From Tetrapyrgos nigripes (taxonomy: Eukaryota > Basidiomycota > Agaricomycetes > Agaricales > Campanellaceae), in the NCBI GenBank assembly GCA_013368315.1, contig JAACJM010000194.1:62001-126000 (forward strand): a stretch of 64,000 nt of DNA, written 5' to 3'. Shown piece after piece: positions 41,944-54,999 of the stretch (positions within the stretch are counted from its first letter, which is position 1; each line of letters begins with the position of its first letter). The notes under the pieces are model-generated. The model had not been told where the DNA came from, searched no databases, and saw nothing but the letters and a program-made list of their open reading frames with translations. A program made the translations under genes and the position numbers.

Positions 41944-43293
41944 TCTGGAGATTTCAATTGAGGGATATAAAGCACAGTACAAATAGTGGGAAGGACTCAT
42001 TTATTTTACTTATGGAATGATTTTGCTATATCTCTTATTTACTTACTTATTTATTCAAGCTCAAAATCAGAAGCTTGTACCATCATTTAACTTGTTCTGC
42101 AATCGTTCTTTGATACCATCTACACCTTCATTCATCATACAACAAATTTTCCTACTTTTCTGACTTCTGAGTAGGCTGCATTGATTGTACTCCTTGATAC
42201 CTCAACATTTATACTCATCGCTGGGCACATCAAAGCTCTCCAGGATTTTCGACCTCTCGAATCAAAGTTGGCATTCTTTACTATTCAAGTTACACTACGC
42301 TACATTTGAAATTGTCTTGGCGAGAGACCCAAAAACTCAAGCCTCCTCCTCTCACTGCAAGGAAGGCTAATAGGGAAATGAAAAGAACAATAGTAAAAGC
42401 CAAGGAAGAAATCAAACACACCAAAGGTACAATCAACATGAACATAGGTCAGCCTTACGCCATAATCATCTGAATCTCAAGACCCCCCTCCCTGCCTGGT
42501 CATACCCATCTCATATCCTCCCTCGTCTCCTTCTTGGCCGTCTTACTCACTTTAATTGCGTTTATCATTGACATCACACTATTTGCTTTTGTTCACCACG
42601 AGGCTGGAAACGTAAATGACATAGGTGCAAATGTGAATACTGCCCCTTAACTTTTCGAAAAAAAAAGTGTTTCATTACTGACTGGCTCTCATCCCATCAG
42701 TATTTTGACAAATATTTGGCGCACTGGTTCCACTGGTTCGACTGGTACAGCCAAAAATGCCTGATTACATCTCGACCCCCTCATACCTTCACCAATATTC
42801 CTAGTAGGTAGATTATCTTACATAGAAATGAAGTTATTTTAACATAAAACAGAGGGACAGAAGCTAGCAGAGGTTGTGCGCATTGCCATTTAAGATTTTT
42901 ACTGGTGGGATTTTGGACTTGGCTAGTCTCTTAAGCTCGCTTAACAGATGGTGACTAGTTTCCACTGGCTCCCGCCAAATCCTGGCAGGCCAAGAAAAAT
43001 CCCTAAGAATGTGGAGGGCAACAAAGTTGAGTCAATCAGTATGGCAACAGGGAGTGGACAGCTCAGATTTAGTGCATGGCCATCATGGCCAGTGCCTAGC
43101 TGGGCCAGGACCCAGAACACCGGTTCATGTGTTGGCTCAACTCACCCAAAATGGAACCAAATCCAACTGTCAGAATCCACTTCCTATTTGTGCAAGTTTG
43201 AACTTTGATGGTTCATGTCACATCCTTGCGTCCTCCTCGTTTCCTCTCTACTTTCATCTGCAGCCCCTCCCGTTCTCACACTCATAGCCCACT
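41944..43293. other. Gene-free stretch downstream of copy B
   Basis: To about 42510 it matches the 3' flank of copy A. From there to 43293 no gene is recognised. A short frame at 42948-43208 lacks support. Confidence 0.5.
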
Positions 43294-46200
43294 ATGGATC
43301 AGGATCATTTTCTTGTTTTCAACTTGGAAGAACTGCAAACCTTGTATAATACATACTCAAGTTTACCCAATCCCTCAGACTCGGAGGCAGCCATTTTGCA
43401 AAAACTTGAAGACTACTTTGGTGCTGGCCAAGCACAAGGTGCTATAGCCTACCCAACTCCCTCTCCTTCTCCACAGAAAGCTCTATCTGGACAGGTCAGT
43501 ATCATACAATATCTGCTTATTTATATCATTGAATAGACGCTGAGTTTATATATTCTCTATATGACAGGGGGAAGTATCAGTTCCTGCTGCTGAACTTAAG
43601 GCTCCAGCAGAGGAGGAGGGAGTTAACCTTGACCAGGAGCAGTATGAGGAGCAGTATGAGGAGGATGAAGGGGACTGGCAAATATCTTTAGTACTATACT
43701 CACCACTCTACTGTCAGGCTTTTGATGTGGGATATCAGGCGTCTGAGTCTAGTGGCTAGGGGAGGAGCTTGGGTTTGGGTTTGATGATGACAATGACAAA
43801 CAAAGCTTTCTGGGTCAATCTGGTGCGTGTTCAGTTTTGTCTCCTTTGCTTATTTAGCTTATAGTTGTCCATTCTTCAATTCACAGAGTATGGCAACAAA
43901 GACTACCAGGAAGAGCAAAAGGTTAACACTGCTCTGGTAGGGACCACCTGTCTATTTTTCTAAGGTGAAGTACTGACATAGTGACTATAGCTCAGCAAAT
44001 GTACTCGAGAAGCATTGTCATGCTCCAACGTTGCTGAAGATCTTGAATCCCAAGTGGCAGCTTGTCGCCTGGTAGCCCTTGTCCCTGCAATGCCACTCAC
44101 AACCGAAAGCCTCGAAAAAGAGCTCAGGTTGCAGCATGCCAGTACGAACTTGAAGAGGAGATTGATGTTCATGATCCAGAGGAATCTCAGCCATCACAGC
44201 CACATTATGAAGCAAGTTCAGAACCTGCTCCTCCACAGCAGGTGGATCTTGCTAGGGCAGAGGATTGCGTCCTGAGGCTGACCTCATTGTTCTGGAACTC
44301 TGAAGTTGCTGACAACACTTGGATTCAGGACTTCTTCAGCCAGGTTCGAGACGAGCATTGGGAGCAGCTGCAGACAGCGGTCTTTGCTACCAACTCTTTG
44401 GACAACATAGCCAGTCGATGTTAGATGTTGGAAGCTGTTGACAAATATTCAGCATTTCAACTCATCCTTTCCAAGCTTTTTTTCTGTGCGAAGCTCAACA
44501 GGTTAGTGTTTCTTTAGATTTTACACCTCAGCTATTCTAAAGCTCCCTAGTCTTCAAGCCAGTGCTTGGGGACTGGATTTGAGAGGAAGAACCCAGGACG
44601 AGTCTGTCAACATCCCCACCTCTCTAGAGACAAACTGGGTAAATGGATGTCAGCAGGTTCTCGCTGGGCTCGCTTAGCCTCTGCCGGTGAGTAACTTTTG
44701 TGTTTGACATTTATACCCTGTTTCTTATTTATACTATTAGGATCTATATACCTTTTGGTTGTTATTGGCCTCCAAGGCTTACAATCTAGGTTTTTGAATG
44801 AACCTCACAATGTTATTAGTGCTTTGGGCAATCTAGTCTGAGATTCTGCTCAAGACTGCAGTTCTTATCAGATGGCGTCTTCTTCCCTTACTTGCCACAT
44901 TAAGGGGAGAGGTTTGGTTCACTATACCTACCTCCTTTAGTATGGATCTCAAAAAAAGGCTTTGTCTACCCAATATCTTGGATTGTGGAGACATCAAACT
45001 CTCCAACATTTTCTTCAATTGCTTTACCCAAAAGTGAGTACTATTTCCCATCTAGCTTTGATTACTAACCTGAGCACTGCTAATGTGAGGTTCTTGAGCA
45101 GTACCTCAGACATCAATTCCCCTCTGTCTGATTCTGACGATGAACAACATATAACATCTGGTGCTTATACTCCATGGACTACAGTTTCATCTTCCTCAGT
45201 TTCTGCTATACTTTCTGGTGAGTGGAAGGAGATGGAGCCTACCTACTGGGTTCTGGATACCAACTTCGACATATCCAATTATCCCAAACCTCCCCAGAAA
45301 TTTCCCAGAATGAGATCACAGCACCAATTCACTGAGACCCAACAGTTGGCTGCTGCCAAGGCTAAACTAGCCCAAACTTTGGTCGAGTATGGGCATAGGG
45401 TATGACACCCCTTTTTTTCCTGACCATTCTCTGACTCGTGTTTAGATTCAAGAAAGGTTTGATGTGGTGGGACATCTAAAGCCTTATCAAGTCTGGTTAA
45501 AACTGACCAAAGAGCTTATTGCTGGGTATGTTCTTTCTTTTCTTTGCCTGGGTATTATTGATCAATAAATTCAAAGACAAGAGCTGCAGGTGAATGGCAG
45601 AGATGGAAGGTTACTTTGCAGTGTTGATGGCACTATGCCAGATGACTTGAAGAGCATTCTTCTTCCACAACTACAACTAGCTTTGTGAAACTTCATCACC
45701 AAGCCTAAGGAAAGGGATACTAAGAAGAGTGGCCAGCAATCTTTTGCTGCCTTGCACTTTTCATATTACTCTTGTTACAGATTGAGTGTGAGTACAAGTA
45801 ACTCTTTATTGTCTTTCTTTTCAAACCTGGGGGTTAGGGAAAGGAGGTACCCAAAGACGTCCATCCTGATATGGTCAGGAACACACAAGGCAAAACTAAT
45901 CACAGTCAAATGTTCACGAGACAGTCTGCTAAAATGAGGGAGCATCCCAAGCAGTACTGCCTAATTGAGGAGGCTCTGGAGCCAGTTCTGCAGTGGACGG
46001 TTCAAAAGGTGTAGTGTTTTTAGTTCTATAAGATACTGGATTGATAGCTCATTTATTCTGTAGTGTCTCCAGAGACATGGTGGCATATTTGTGACAGTGA
46101 AGACTAATATCTCATACTTTCCTGAACATGCTCATACTGCTGTACATCCCTTTACAGGATTTGTCATTAACATCAATGTTATGACTGAGGCTCATAAGGA

Positions 46201-46464
46201 TGGCAGGGATCAGGCAGGGAACTTTGCCTTTTGGAACCTAAGTTGGTATTGGAAACATCTCATGGTGATGTTGTATGCTTTGAATCTCAGAACTATACTC
46301 ATTTCAACTTACATTACAAGGGCACTCAGGCTTCTATTGTTGTTCATTCCAATAAACATGGGGACTCCTATCAGCAGGACCTTAATGGATGGGATGGAAA
46401 TGTGCATGTTCTGTAGCTGTAGATATATGTATTCCTCTTCCTCTCAGTCAGTCCATTCTCATTG
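43294..46464 (+). pseudogene. Decayed multi-exon gene with a possible 2-oxoglutarate oxygenase-like end
   Basis: The start MDQDHFLVFNLEELQTLYNT at 43294 opens a series of exon-like frames on the plus strand: an acidic Glu/Tyr-rich part (43570-43680), then 44060-44420, 44960-45405 and 45570-45780. The last block (about 45840-46416) reads NISYFPEHAHTAVHPFTGF, then EAHKDGRD, then GDVVCFESQNYTHFNLHYKG and SIVVHSNKHGDS. The HKD pair and the later THFNLH are placed as in Fe(II)/2-oxoglutarate oxygenases found near basidiomycete transposons. The expected Arg of KGxRxS is Gln here. Frame changes near 46235, and stops between blocks (such as at 43757), suggest decay. Exons cannot be joined with confidence. 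Confidence 0.45.
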
Positions 46465-46508
46465 AGTAGTAGTATTACATCATCAATCCAAACCTTTTCT
46501 CTTTGACC

Positions 46509-48312
46509 ATGGTTCTTCCTTCTGGGAGAGATAGAACTGCTCCTTCAGACAATCAAGGCCCTCCAGCAAAGAAACGAAGAAACAACCAACACAAGCCTAT
46601 ACATATGTTCATTAGTACAGTTACTGAAACTGCAAATCATAGCTAGTTCCAAAGATCAGTTGGATGGATGGATTGACTATTACTGGTGCCTTGGATTTAA
46701 TGACAAAATGATTGCTGAACACACACTGGACCACTTTGGCCAAAGTAAATATGGCCTCAGGTATGCATGTCTGTAACTTGGCTTTTCACGACTCCAAGTC
46801 TTATTAGTGCGAAAAGTGTGTCAAGAATCTGAAATACCTTAGGCTTAAAGGGAACTTGACAGGTGCAAGCTTCTTTTGATATGATTATGCCTTACTTCCA
46901 GGAGATCCGAACTAGATTTCCAAACATGGGAGCCAGAGCCATGGTTACTTTGCTACGTCAGGATTACAATTTGAAGGTTCTAGAGTAAGTCTCCATCTTT
47001 GGAATAAACACTTATATGGCTGACTTTGACACCAGAAAACTTCTCAATGATTTTTTCCAAACAGTCGAGCCTATAGAAGTGCTGTGACCCAAACAGAAGT
47101 GTTTTATCCTAAATTTTGGAGTGCTGGTATTTGGGATGTGGATACAATGGACCAGCATGATAAGTTCAAGAAGTATGGATTATGGATGCATTTAGGCTTT
47201 GACCCTTTTCCAGGATGTATTGCTTGGTTGCAGTTCTGGTGGTCAAACCGCAACCCTAAGGTGACTACCAAATATTATTTGGATGCTGCCCATGAACAGG
47301 GAGGTATGATTTCATCCATCCTGATATATTGTATTCTCTGACTTGGAACACTAAGGAGTTCCTCTCATAACTCAAAGTGATTGTGGTACTGAAAACTTTG
47401 GTCTGGCGAATTGCCATACTGAGATCAGACACCGACTGGACCCAACTTTGATAGGCACTCGTCAGCATAGGTTCAGAAACCACTTGGAAAATGTCAAGCC
47501 TGAAGCATTATGGTCTCAAGCTCAGAGGCACCTCTTTCCTGGGATTCATGACAAATTGAAGAAAGTGTAATACCTATGCTTCCATGCTGCTTTCCAGTCG
47601 TTCCAGACCTTTTCCAATCTTTTATCTTATATTTCTTTTCTCTCTTCCAAAGTTTCATCCCGCTCGTTCTGATACTCTTTCCTATGATTTCATTTCTGAT
47701 TCATATCCGAACTCCACTTTTAATCCCCACATTTAATCTCCACCTCGGATCCTATCCGGAAGGCTATGATTTATCTCAGATGCTAACCGGATTGTCCTTA
47801 TGCTTTCTCTCCACAGTTTCCACTTCTCTCCACTCGCTCCTCTTAATATCCATGAGCACCATATGCTCCCCTTTCCTTTTCGACATAGGGTTTTCTCGCG
47901 ATGATAGCAAATTGAGCGTTTCCCTATTCACTTCCTTTATTAGTTACATTACCTTTCATTTCTGATCCACTCCTATCAGGTTCCATTCCTTTCCGGATTA
48001 ATACTTAAGCTAGCAACTTTGTAGTAGATAGCTTAAGTCTAAAATCGATTTAGCTGGTCTCCCAATTGTTCCTATCATTCCGACTTAAGACAACTAGTGA
48101 GGTGGTACTCATAGTGCCATTCAACTTAAGTCCTCCAACTTCATTCCTATCCTAACTCTCTTCCATTCATTCCAGTTCCGTCTGGAACCCTACTCCACCC
48201 TTCTTCCATACTTCAGACTTCCGCCGAGTCCGTTCCTAGGATCTGCCTGGACTTAACAGAAAGGGATAGTTCCAGGAGAGGAAATCTTTCATGTGGACAA
48301 TCTTTTAGAGAA
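46509..48312 (+). pseudogene. Integrase-core-like DDE protein, split by a solo LTR
   Basis: Start ATG 46509 (MVLPSGRDRTAPSDNQ). Conserved blocks follow: FGQSKYGLR near 46745, the EIRTRFPNMGARAMVTLLRQ helix-turn-helix-like stretch near 46905, WDVDTMDQHDKFKKYGLWMH near 47140 with the first Asp, GCIAWLQFWWSNRNPKVTTK, PLITQSDCGTEN (second Asp, near 47370), and a region with KPEALWS (candidate Glu). This is the fungal integrase-like family known as single genes next to or inside transposons. An in-frame TAG at about 46644 and an unclear intron lie near the start. The solo LTR (47566-48258) sits in the last exon. The frame seems to resume after it (GIVPGEEIFHVDNLLEK, to about 48312). Confidence 0.68.
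47566..48258 (+). repeat. Solo LTR with perfect TSD GAAAG, related to the chromovirus LTRs
   Basis: It starts TGTAATACCTATGCTTCC and ends GGACTTAACA. GAAAG lies on both sides (47561-47565 and 48259-48263). It shares the starts, the central 'gctagcaactttgtagtag' block and the end with the 3772/11297 LTRs but is clearly more diverged, so it comes from an older relative. It interrupts the integrase-like gene. Confidence 0.9.
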
Positions 48313-48320
48313 GTGAGTAA

Positions 48321-48706
48321 TGTCACGAATCGCTGTCCTATTCACCTCTCTATTCATTTCTTAACTCCACGGACTACTATTCATTTTCTTCATATTCCCA
48401 TCATCATTTTCTTTTGATCTGACATATACATCTTTTTATCTCCTCCAATTCCTATCTCCATGGACATTCTGACTTATTCATTTATTCTCTATTCACTTCT
48501 TTTACATATATACCAAGGGGCTTGTAACTTGTTCTCTCAGTACAGTGCAGTATTGAGCATAGTCAGCTACTCATACATCTCTTGTCTCTACTATTTCTCT
48601 ACATCTCTACATCTCTTCTCTCTCTTTCACCTCTTATATCTTGTCAATCTATCTTGTTCATTGTGTGACTTGGGTGGTTAATTGCTAAGTGACAACGTCC
48701 TTGACA
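48321..48706 (+). repeat. LTR of the 32489/33934 family, no TSD found
   Basis: It begins TGTCACGAATCGC and ends CCTTGACA, with the same 'gtgtgacttgggtggtta' near its end as the two solo LTRs. Flanks are AGTAA and CTTGA, which do not match, so it may be the 5' LTR of an element whose body has decayed. Confidence 0.7.
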
Positions 48707-50879
48707 CTTGAACAGACTCTCTTACACCCACCTCACAAAACAGAACCCACAACCACTACAAACCCTTCCGTATTACCAGACTTTCCTATTCCCAATCTTT
48801 CCCCTACAGTGCCCCCAAGCCCATCAACACTACCCTGTGTGAGGAGCCTCACAGGCTGGCAGGTGTGAACAATCTCAAGGAGTTGTTGCATGAGGTCATC
48901 TTCCGTCTACACAGTTTCAAGACATAAAACCAGACTCGCTGATTCAAGTAGGGTGGTTGACCAACTCTGTAATTGAAATCCTAAATCAGACACACTGGCT
49001 CTCAACTTCGAACCATTTCTTGACAATCTACGAGTTCGATAATAGGCTGGCTAGTGGATAATGCTAATAGCTTCGAAGATCGAAGCTAACAACACCAAAA
49101 ACACACAAACACCAGTCCTGCTATATAATGCGAGGTGATCCAAAGTGGCAGAACACTCGTATAACTTGTGTAGCTTAAAGGTAAACGGCTCTAGAACTGA
49201 TTGGGGAACAATAGGGGTTCAACAATAACAATGGTCACAATTGACAGTCTTCTTGACTTTGAGATAAACACAATAAGAGGCCAATTGCCTAGATCTTCAA
49301 TAACATAATGAGGCCAATATGCCTAAGTTCAATAAACACAATATGGGGCCAATATGCCAATGCAATCACAACAATCTTTGTCTTAGGGTGAACTAATGTT
49401 CGAGTCTTTAAAGTTTTGGGTTTTTGTAGAAATTCCTATTGATATAAAGCTGGCCTGGGCAAGCGAGAGACCTAATCTTCTCTCAAGAGTTATCCAGAAT
49501 CCGCAGCAATACATGCAAGTACTAATCTGTTTTCTAGCTACAAGTACTTCGTCCTTTTATACTCTAGAGGTCCTAGAACTGTACAGTAGCTAATATTATT
49601 TAAAGTCCGCAATATTATATAGTGAAACACAAGAGATTGAATGAAAGTAACTAAGGAGAGAGATACGCGAACAGTATTTACATGAATCGTCCAATCAGAA
49701 TATGTACAGAGTCCTTGCGAGAGGGCCAGGGTATATGTAGCACATGCTAGCTTCTTGGTAATGGAGGTCTAGAGCGGTACTCATACCGGTAACCTCATTG
49801 GGTATCACATGCGAACCTCTTCCAATGCTCGCGAGCAGTCTTTCATAGGTTCCGATATCTCCATCCCTACTAGAGTCCTCTAGAGGGCCTCAGTAAGTCT
49901 CTAGATCCGTCGGAACTATCTTCTTTGGTGTCTTTAGGAGGGGAGAGGTAGATCTTGATCATTTGGCAACATCACAATGATCTTAGCTTTAGCTTGAGTA
50001 GATCTAGCCAGGTTCACAAACTATCGGAACATCTCCAGGATACTTCGTGAAGGCACCTATCTGAGGTTTCTCCTTGTTATCATTCATCTCCTTTAGTCTC
50101 GTATCTTATCTTCTTGAGTCTATGTCACGTTGGTAATCCCATGGATCGTGAAATAGAGGTAATGCATACTTATACTGCTCGCAAGGTAGCTACTCATGAC
50201 AAGTGCCTTGGGTATGTACGTATAAATGTATACGAGCAGTCTAGTACTCAAACATCGAACTTAGTAGCTTGAGGGACTTATGTACCATCCTCTCGAGGCT
50301 ACTTATCCTTATTTCGTATCGCACTCGTGAACGTTCCCTCTAGTATCACTTTAACTGATAGTTCAGGCTCGCTTCAGTTCTTATTCCCTAGTAATAACAG
50401 ACACATTATGTCTGTATACTTGAATATATATACGCAATTTGACTAGTGATAATCGAATTTTCGATAGGCATATCATCAACCCCCACCCGAATACTGCTAT
50501 AAAATCGAAAATTCGGACAGTTTCAAAGACTACTCACAATGAGTCAAAAGCACAGTACAAAAACACGCCATTGCACTCGATAACCACTGGATCAGACTAA
50601 ACAAGAGAACGTGGGCCAAAGGTGAAGTAACCATCTTTGAATACCTTCAAATAAAGATATCCCCTGAAAACATATCCCCACGTTATGTGGCAGTCATAGA
50701 CACTTGCTACTTTGTTCGACTCTGAGACGCCTCTATTTCCCATTGGTTCAGTCACAACAACTACAAAGACAGTGATATCTTAGAACACTGTCAAGAAGAA
50801 TGCGAGAGGTATTACCAAACTCGAATTCCCAGAATAAACAACTACTATCAACAAAGATTCCATTGGGAAGACATACCCA
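48707..50879. other. No gene recognised; likely decayed element body
   Basis: No frame of any note. It lies between an LTR and a gag remnant and may be the 5' region of that element. An inverted pair CGAATTTTCGAT / ATCGAAAATTCG occurs around 50453-50516. Confidence 0.4.
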
Positions 50880-52507
50880 TTGACCAGTGGGATCACCTAT
50901 TTTCGGAATATGAAGAGTTGCACTAGTGTATGTCCAGAAGTGGAAATCCTAGAGCCCGATCACGATCACACACCACATCCTGAATCCCCAGTCTTACCTC
51001 CTCACCTATCACCCTCGCCTGTATCCATCAACCCCATGCATACCACCCCCAACGACAGAAAGACTACCATGTTTCAGTTAACCACCAGTGGGACAACTGT
51101 CAAAACAATCTGTGTCCAAACTGACTCTCTATACACAATCGAGTCCTCACTCAAACAGAACTAGGATACGGTCTAGAACCCATACAATCATCTGGACAAC
51201 ACGAGGTACCAGAACCTACTCCTGAACCAGAACACCCACTCTCCCCTGTTGAACCACAAAGCCCCCTTAGGAGATCTCAATCCGACAGTACACCCAGTGC
51301 AATCCAAGAACCCATATCCGTTCCTCCCCATCGAATAGTCGACCTTCAGAACATCCTGAACACAATGAACCCGCCTCAGCCACCACCGCTGCAGGAGGAA
51401 CAAACAGACCCCCCACTGATGCTGACACCCTCTCTGACGATGACCAGCTCCCAAACAAAACCATGAAGGAAAGAGGATTGAAACCGGAAAGGTTTACAGG
51501 AGAACGAAACTTGGCGAAGGATTGGTTAGCTGAGTTCAACAACTACCTCTGACTTAACAAAGGAGTATACCCCACAGAAAACGAGAAGATAGCACTGTTT
51601 CTCACACTTTTCACAGGAGAAAGAGTGGGATGATGGGCTCACAATATCATGGTGAAAATTTATGAAGGAGATGATGATTTCAGCGATAGCGACAAGGAGT
51701 ATTGGAGCACCAACAAAGACTCGTCGCTAGGGTCAAAGAAGAAGAAGAAGTGGACGTTACGAGAAGTAAGACAACAGTTCCTACATGACTTCAAGCCAAC
51801 GTCCCGAAAGACGCAAGCACAAGCAAAGATAGAGGTCATGGCAGATATAGATAAGTACAATTCCAAATTCGAGTTATATGCTAAAGATACTGGCTATAAC
51901 AACGAAGGTTTAATGAAGTACTATCGAAAAGGGCTCCTGAAAGGATTGGCAGATCGAATTTCCTATCTGCCATCCCAACCCAAGAACCTTGAAACACTAC
52001 AAAAGGCCACAGTTAAACAACATATGATTTGGGTAGAAAGGCAAACTGAGAAGGCTCTATGGAGTAAACAACAAGGGGAAGGAGAGCGACAGACCAAAGG
52101 GTCACAGAAGACAGGAGGTAGTCAAACGAGAAGCATAGAAGTAAATGCCTTCCAAAACAATACCCCAGGTGCATCCCCAAAAATTAAATACCTGCCTAAA
52201 CTGACAAACGAGGAAAGGGAAAGAATGAAGAAAGAAGGGGGATGCTTTGGCTGTCGCAGACTAGGACAGACTACATTTTAACTGTCCTACATTCCCCAGG
52301 TCCATCATGACCAACTCTGACAATACGGCTAGGAAACCTGCAATCAGGACCACAACAACTACAACCGAACCTTCGTCTTCCGGAACAAATACCACTATGA
52401 AGGAGATCGCAGAAGAATTCACCGCCAAAGTTAGGGTGCTATCCGGGGAAGAGAAGGGGAAGGCAGCGGGATACTTGAAGGACCTCATAACACAATCGGA
52501 TTTTTAA
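50880..52507 (+). pseudogene. Ty3/gypsy gag remnant
   Basis: A Pro/Ser-rich segment (50880-51160), broken by a stop, leads into a capsid-like part (from about 51440: KERGLKPERFTGERNLAKDW) with TGA codons near 51551 and 51631. The longest open part (51649-52281) holds the second half of the capsid region (REVRQQFLHDFKP) and ends in a zinc-knuckle start GCFGCRRLGQTTF, where Gln stands at the usual His. A one-base shift at about 52278 puts NCP TFPRS and a tail (to 52507) in the next frame. No pol follows. It is an old, non-coding relic or a gag-only element. Confidence 0.72.
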
Positions 52508-52529
52508 ATACCTCCCCTGTCATGTCGTC

Positions 52530-53400
52530 AGGAGGAGGGATATGGACATACATACCAGTAAAAAATAGGCAATACATGAGCCTTATACCCTTTCATGAGC
52601 CACAGTTTCCATAAGGCTGCACACCGTCCAGTATTACTGGTACGCCCATATTTTGTACTGGGTCAATACTGGTTGAAAAAATCGTATGGGTACGGCAGTA
52701 TTACGGTCAGTATGGGCTTACAGTGTAGAATATATAGTATCCCATGGGTCAGGCCTATGACCCATCTGCCCCGTCCAAACCATTCACCTGCCTGGACAGG
52801 TACAGGATTTGGCAGGTACAGGGACGGGTCAGAAAAATTTACCTGTGGGATCCCAGTACTGTTCCCTACTTGAGGATGATGATGGATGTTGGGAAGATGA
52901 ATTGAAAGAAGAGGTAGCTGTAGAGGTGTTTCTATGATTGAGGTCAGTTAGTCTTATGGAGATTCCAGAGAGTTTGCCTGGGCTTACTTTGCAATTATCT
53001 ACAGAATGGTTGTCAATGCCAATGACAATCTTGTATTCTCTGCAGAAGTTGTTTGGGAAGGATTTGGATGGGAACGAATGGCTTTGGAAATAGTGAAAAG
53101 CACAGGTCCAGCAGGTTGTCACAGGTCATGGGTAAGGGTCTGATGGGTACAGGTACAGATTTCCAGACCTGTGCCAGTTGCTGGTGGCTTGGACGGGCCA
53201 TAAACACTTCAATTAGGCTTTGTAGGTATAGTTCAATGCATTAATATAATCTAATGGTTAATTCTCACCTTTTTTTGAATGCAAATTGTTGAGTCTTCCT
53301 TCATCAAGTCAAGACCCCCAGGTATATAGGGCTCACAGGTACAGGTACGGGTAGCCTCAAAAGTACCTGCAGGATACCCATGCAGTTCACTACTTGGAAA
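52530..53400. repeat. Remnants of hAT-like GGTACAGG-rich elements
   Basis: The stretch contains many CAGGTACAGG/GGGTACAG motifs. Its right end (53306-53394, ending CAGTTCACTA) is the reverse complement of the 30868 element start at roughly 70% by eye. A related end (CAGTACTGTTCCCTA) occurs at about 52858. I cannot define boundaries or target duplications. Confidence 0.5.
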
Positions 53401-53758
53401 GAGACATTAAATATCTATGTGAATGATTGACACAGGGAGATTTGGGTGAAGATAACAGGAGCCAAATTTCAGCTCATTAATGGTTGACTTTGCTAATTTC
53501 TCACAGTCCTAAAGAAGGGCCTTGCACTTGGGACACACTTTGGACTGGAGGATCCTTCTTTGAATTCCTTGTGTTGTGATGATGCTACCATCCAGCCAGA
53601 TAGCAAAGAAGGGTCAGCTTCATATTAAGTGTTTCAGAGAGTGTATGTACCTTGATCTGCACTCAGACACTTGAAGTCTTGGACCACCTCTGGGAATCTG
53701 AGAAGTCAATGCATTCCATTCTGCATCTCCAACAATAGCTTCAATTATAGCAATTCAC
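53401..53758. other. No feature recognised
   Basis: No gene or repeat identified in this stretch. Confidence 0.4.
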
Positions 53759-54210
53759 TCATGAAATACTGGTCATAATCTTCTGCTTCAATAATAGGAT
53801 TTCTTCAAATTCCTGGGATGGATCAATTGGAGGCTCAAATAGAGCAGGATCATCTATGCCATCTTCAGGCTCTGGCTCAGGTTGACATTGAGGCCTTGGT
53901 TCAGGAGGTATGGGAGGGTCTTCCTGTGGTTCAATGTGAGCTGTTCCCAGAGCCTGACCTCTACCTCTGCTATGTGAACAATCAAAGCTAGTTGAGAGTG
54001 CCTGATGAGCAGGAATATTTGCAAGTTGGTTGTGAAGGTCAGCTGGCAAATGTTGAAACCTATTTGCATAGTTCTAACATACTTTATATAAGAAAGTTGG
54101 CTAATATATGAACAGACAAACTTACCTGTCCATCTACCTGCATATTTACAATTTCTAAGAAAGCTTACCTGTTGATGGGGTCTTCCACATGCTCTACTTG
54201 GACCTGGCAT
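53759..54210 (-). CDS. Hypothetical small spliced gene
   Basis: A first exon starting MPGPSRACGRPHQQ (54210) has a GTAAGC donor. A later block reads HLPADLHNQLANIPAHQAL, a Pro/Glu-rich stretch (EPRPQCQPEPEPEDGIDD) and ends at 53759. The two blocks are in different frames and would need at least one intron of about 100 bases between. It resembles N-terminal parts of transposon proteins in style only. No family recognised. Confidence 0.3.
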
Positions 54211-54999
54211 TTTGGTGGCAAATCTCAGATCTGTGCAGCAATGCCCTGAGTTAGCTGATACTAATGAACACCATAATTAACCATTTGAAATGGGTCTTCT
54301 TGAGCTGGGTTGTAAGCTTGAGCAGGACCTTGAGGCAAACTGAAGGGTACTGGAACCATGTCATGTCATTCTTGAGGTACACACCTTGCCTCAGGACTGT
54401 CCATGACATGCACATTTCTTCCTCTTTCACATTGAGCATTGTGATGCCTCTGAGGAGTATTTGGTGGGGTTTCCCTTATTGTTGATTTATTCAGTTTCAT
54501 AAGAATTCAGAAAAACAAAAACAAAAATAAAATAAAAAGAAACCTAATATTCACATTGAAAATGCACCTCTGGGATGCACAGAGTCAGTAATTGTGGCAC
54601 TCCAGTTGATTTATAAATCAGCCTTACATGTACTACTGAAATAGCTTTAGAAGTAGAGCAGAGGACACAAAAAGTGTCCCAAGTCACATTACATAGACAA
54701 AAGTGTGCAGACATGAGGCAAATGTTTGAGTTTTCGCGTTTGCGCGCACCGGAGTGTGTACATCGCGTGGCGTGCACGGAAATTACCGGCAGTAAGCGCA
54801 GCTGCCTCTGGCGCAGCTGTTTCCGTCGGAACCTTGGTTAGTAAAAGTTATTCTATAATCATTATTCCGACGGGAGGTCCTAACTTAATAAGCTTCGCTC
54901 GGTCGGGTTAGGGATTCGTAGGGACATTGCTTAGTAATGATTATGTAAATATTGTTTCTTCCCAGGCCCGTCCTATCTTAATATATAGGATGCACTGCA
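54211..54999. other. No gene; short GC-rich island
   Basis: Mostly featureless. At 54735-54925 a GC-rich island stands out, with a direct GCGCAGCTG repeat about 13 bases apart, against AT-rich surroundings. Confidence 0.4.

Noticed and set aside
50453..50516. Inverted pair CGAATTTTCGAT / ATCGAAAATTCG as a terminator or integration site
   Set aside because: It is an isolated AT-rich palindrome without flanking gene or duplication.
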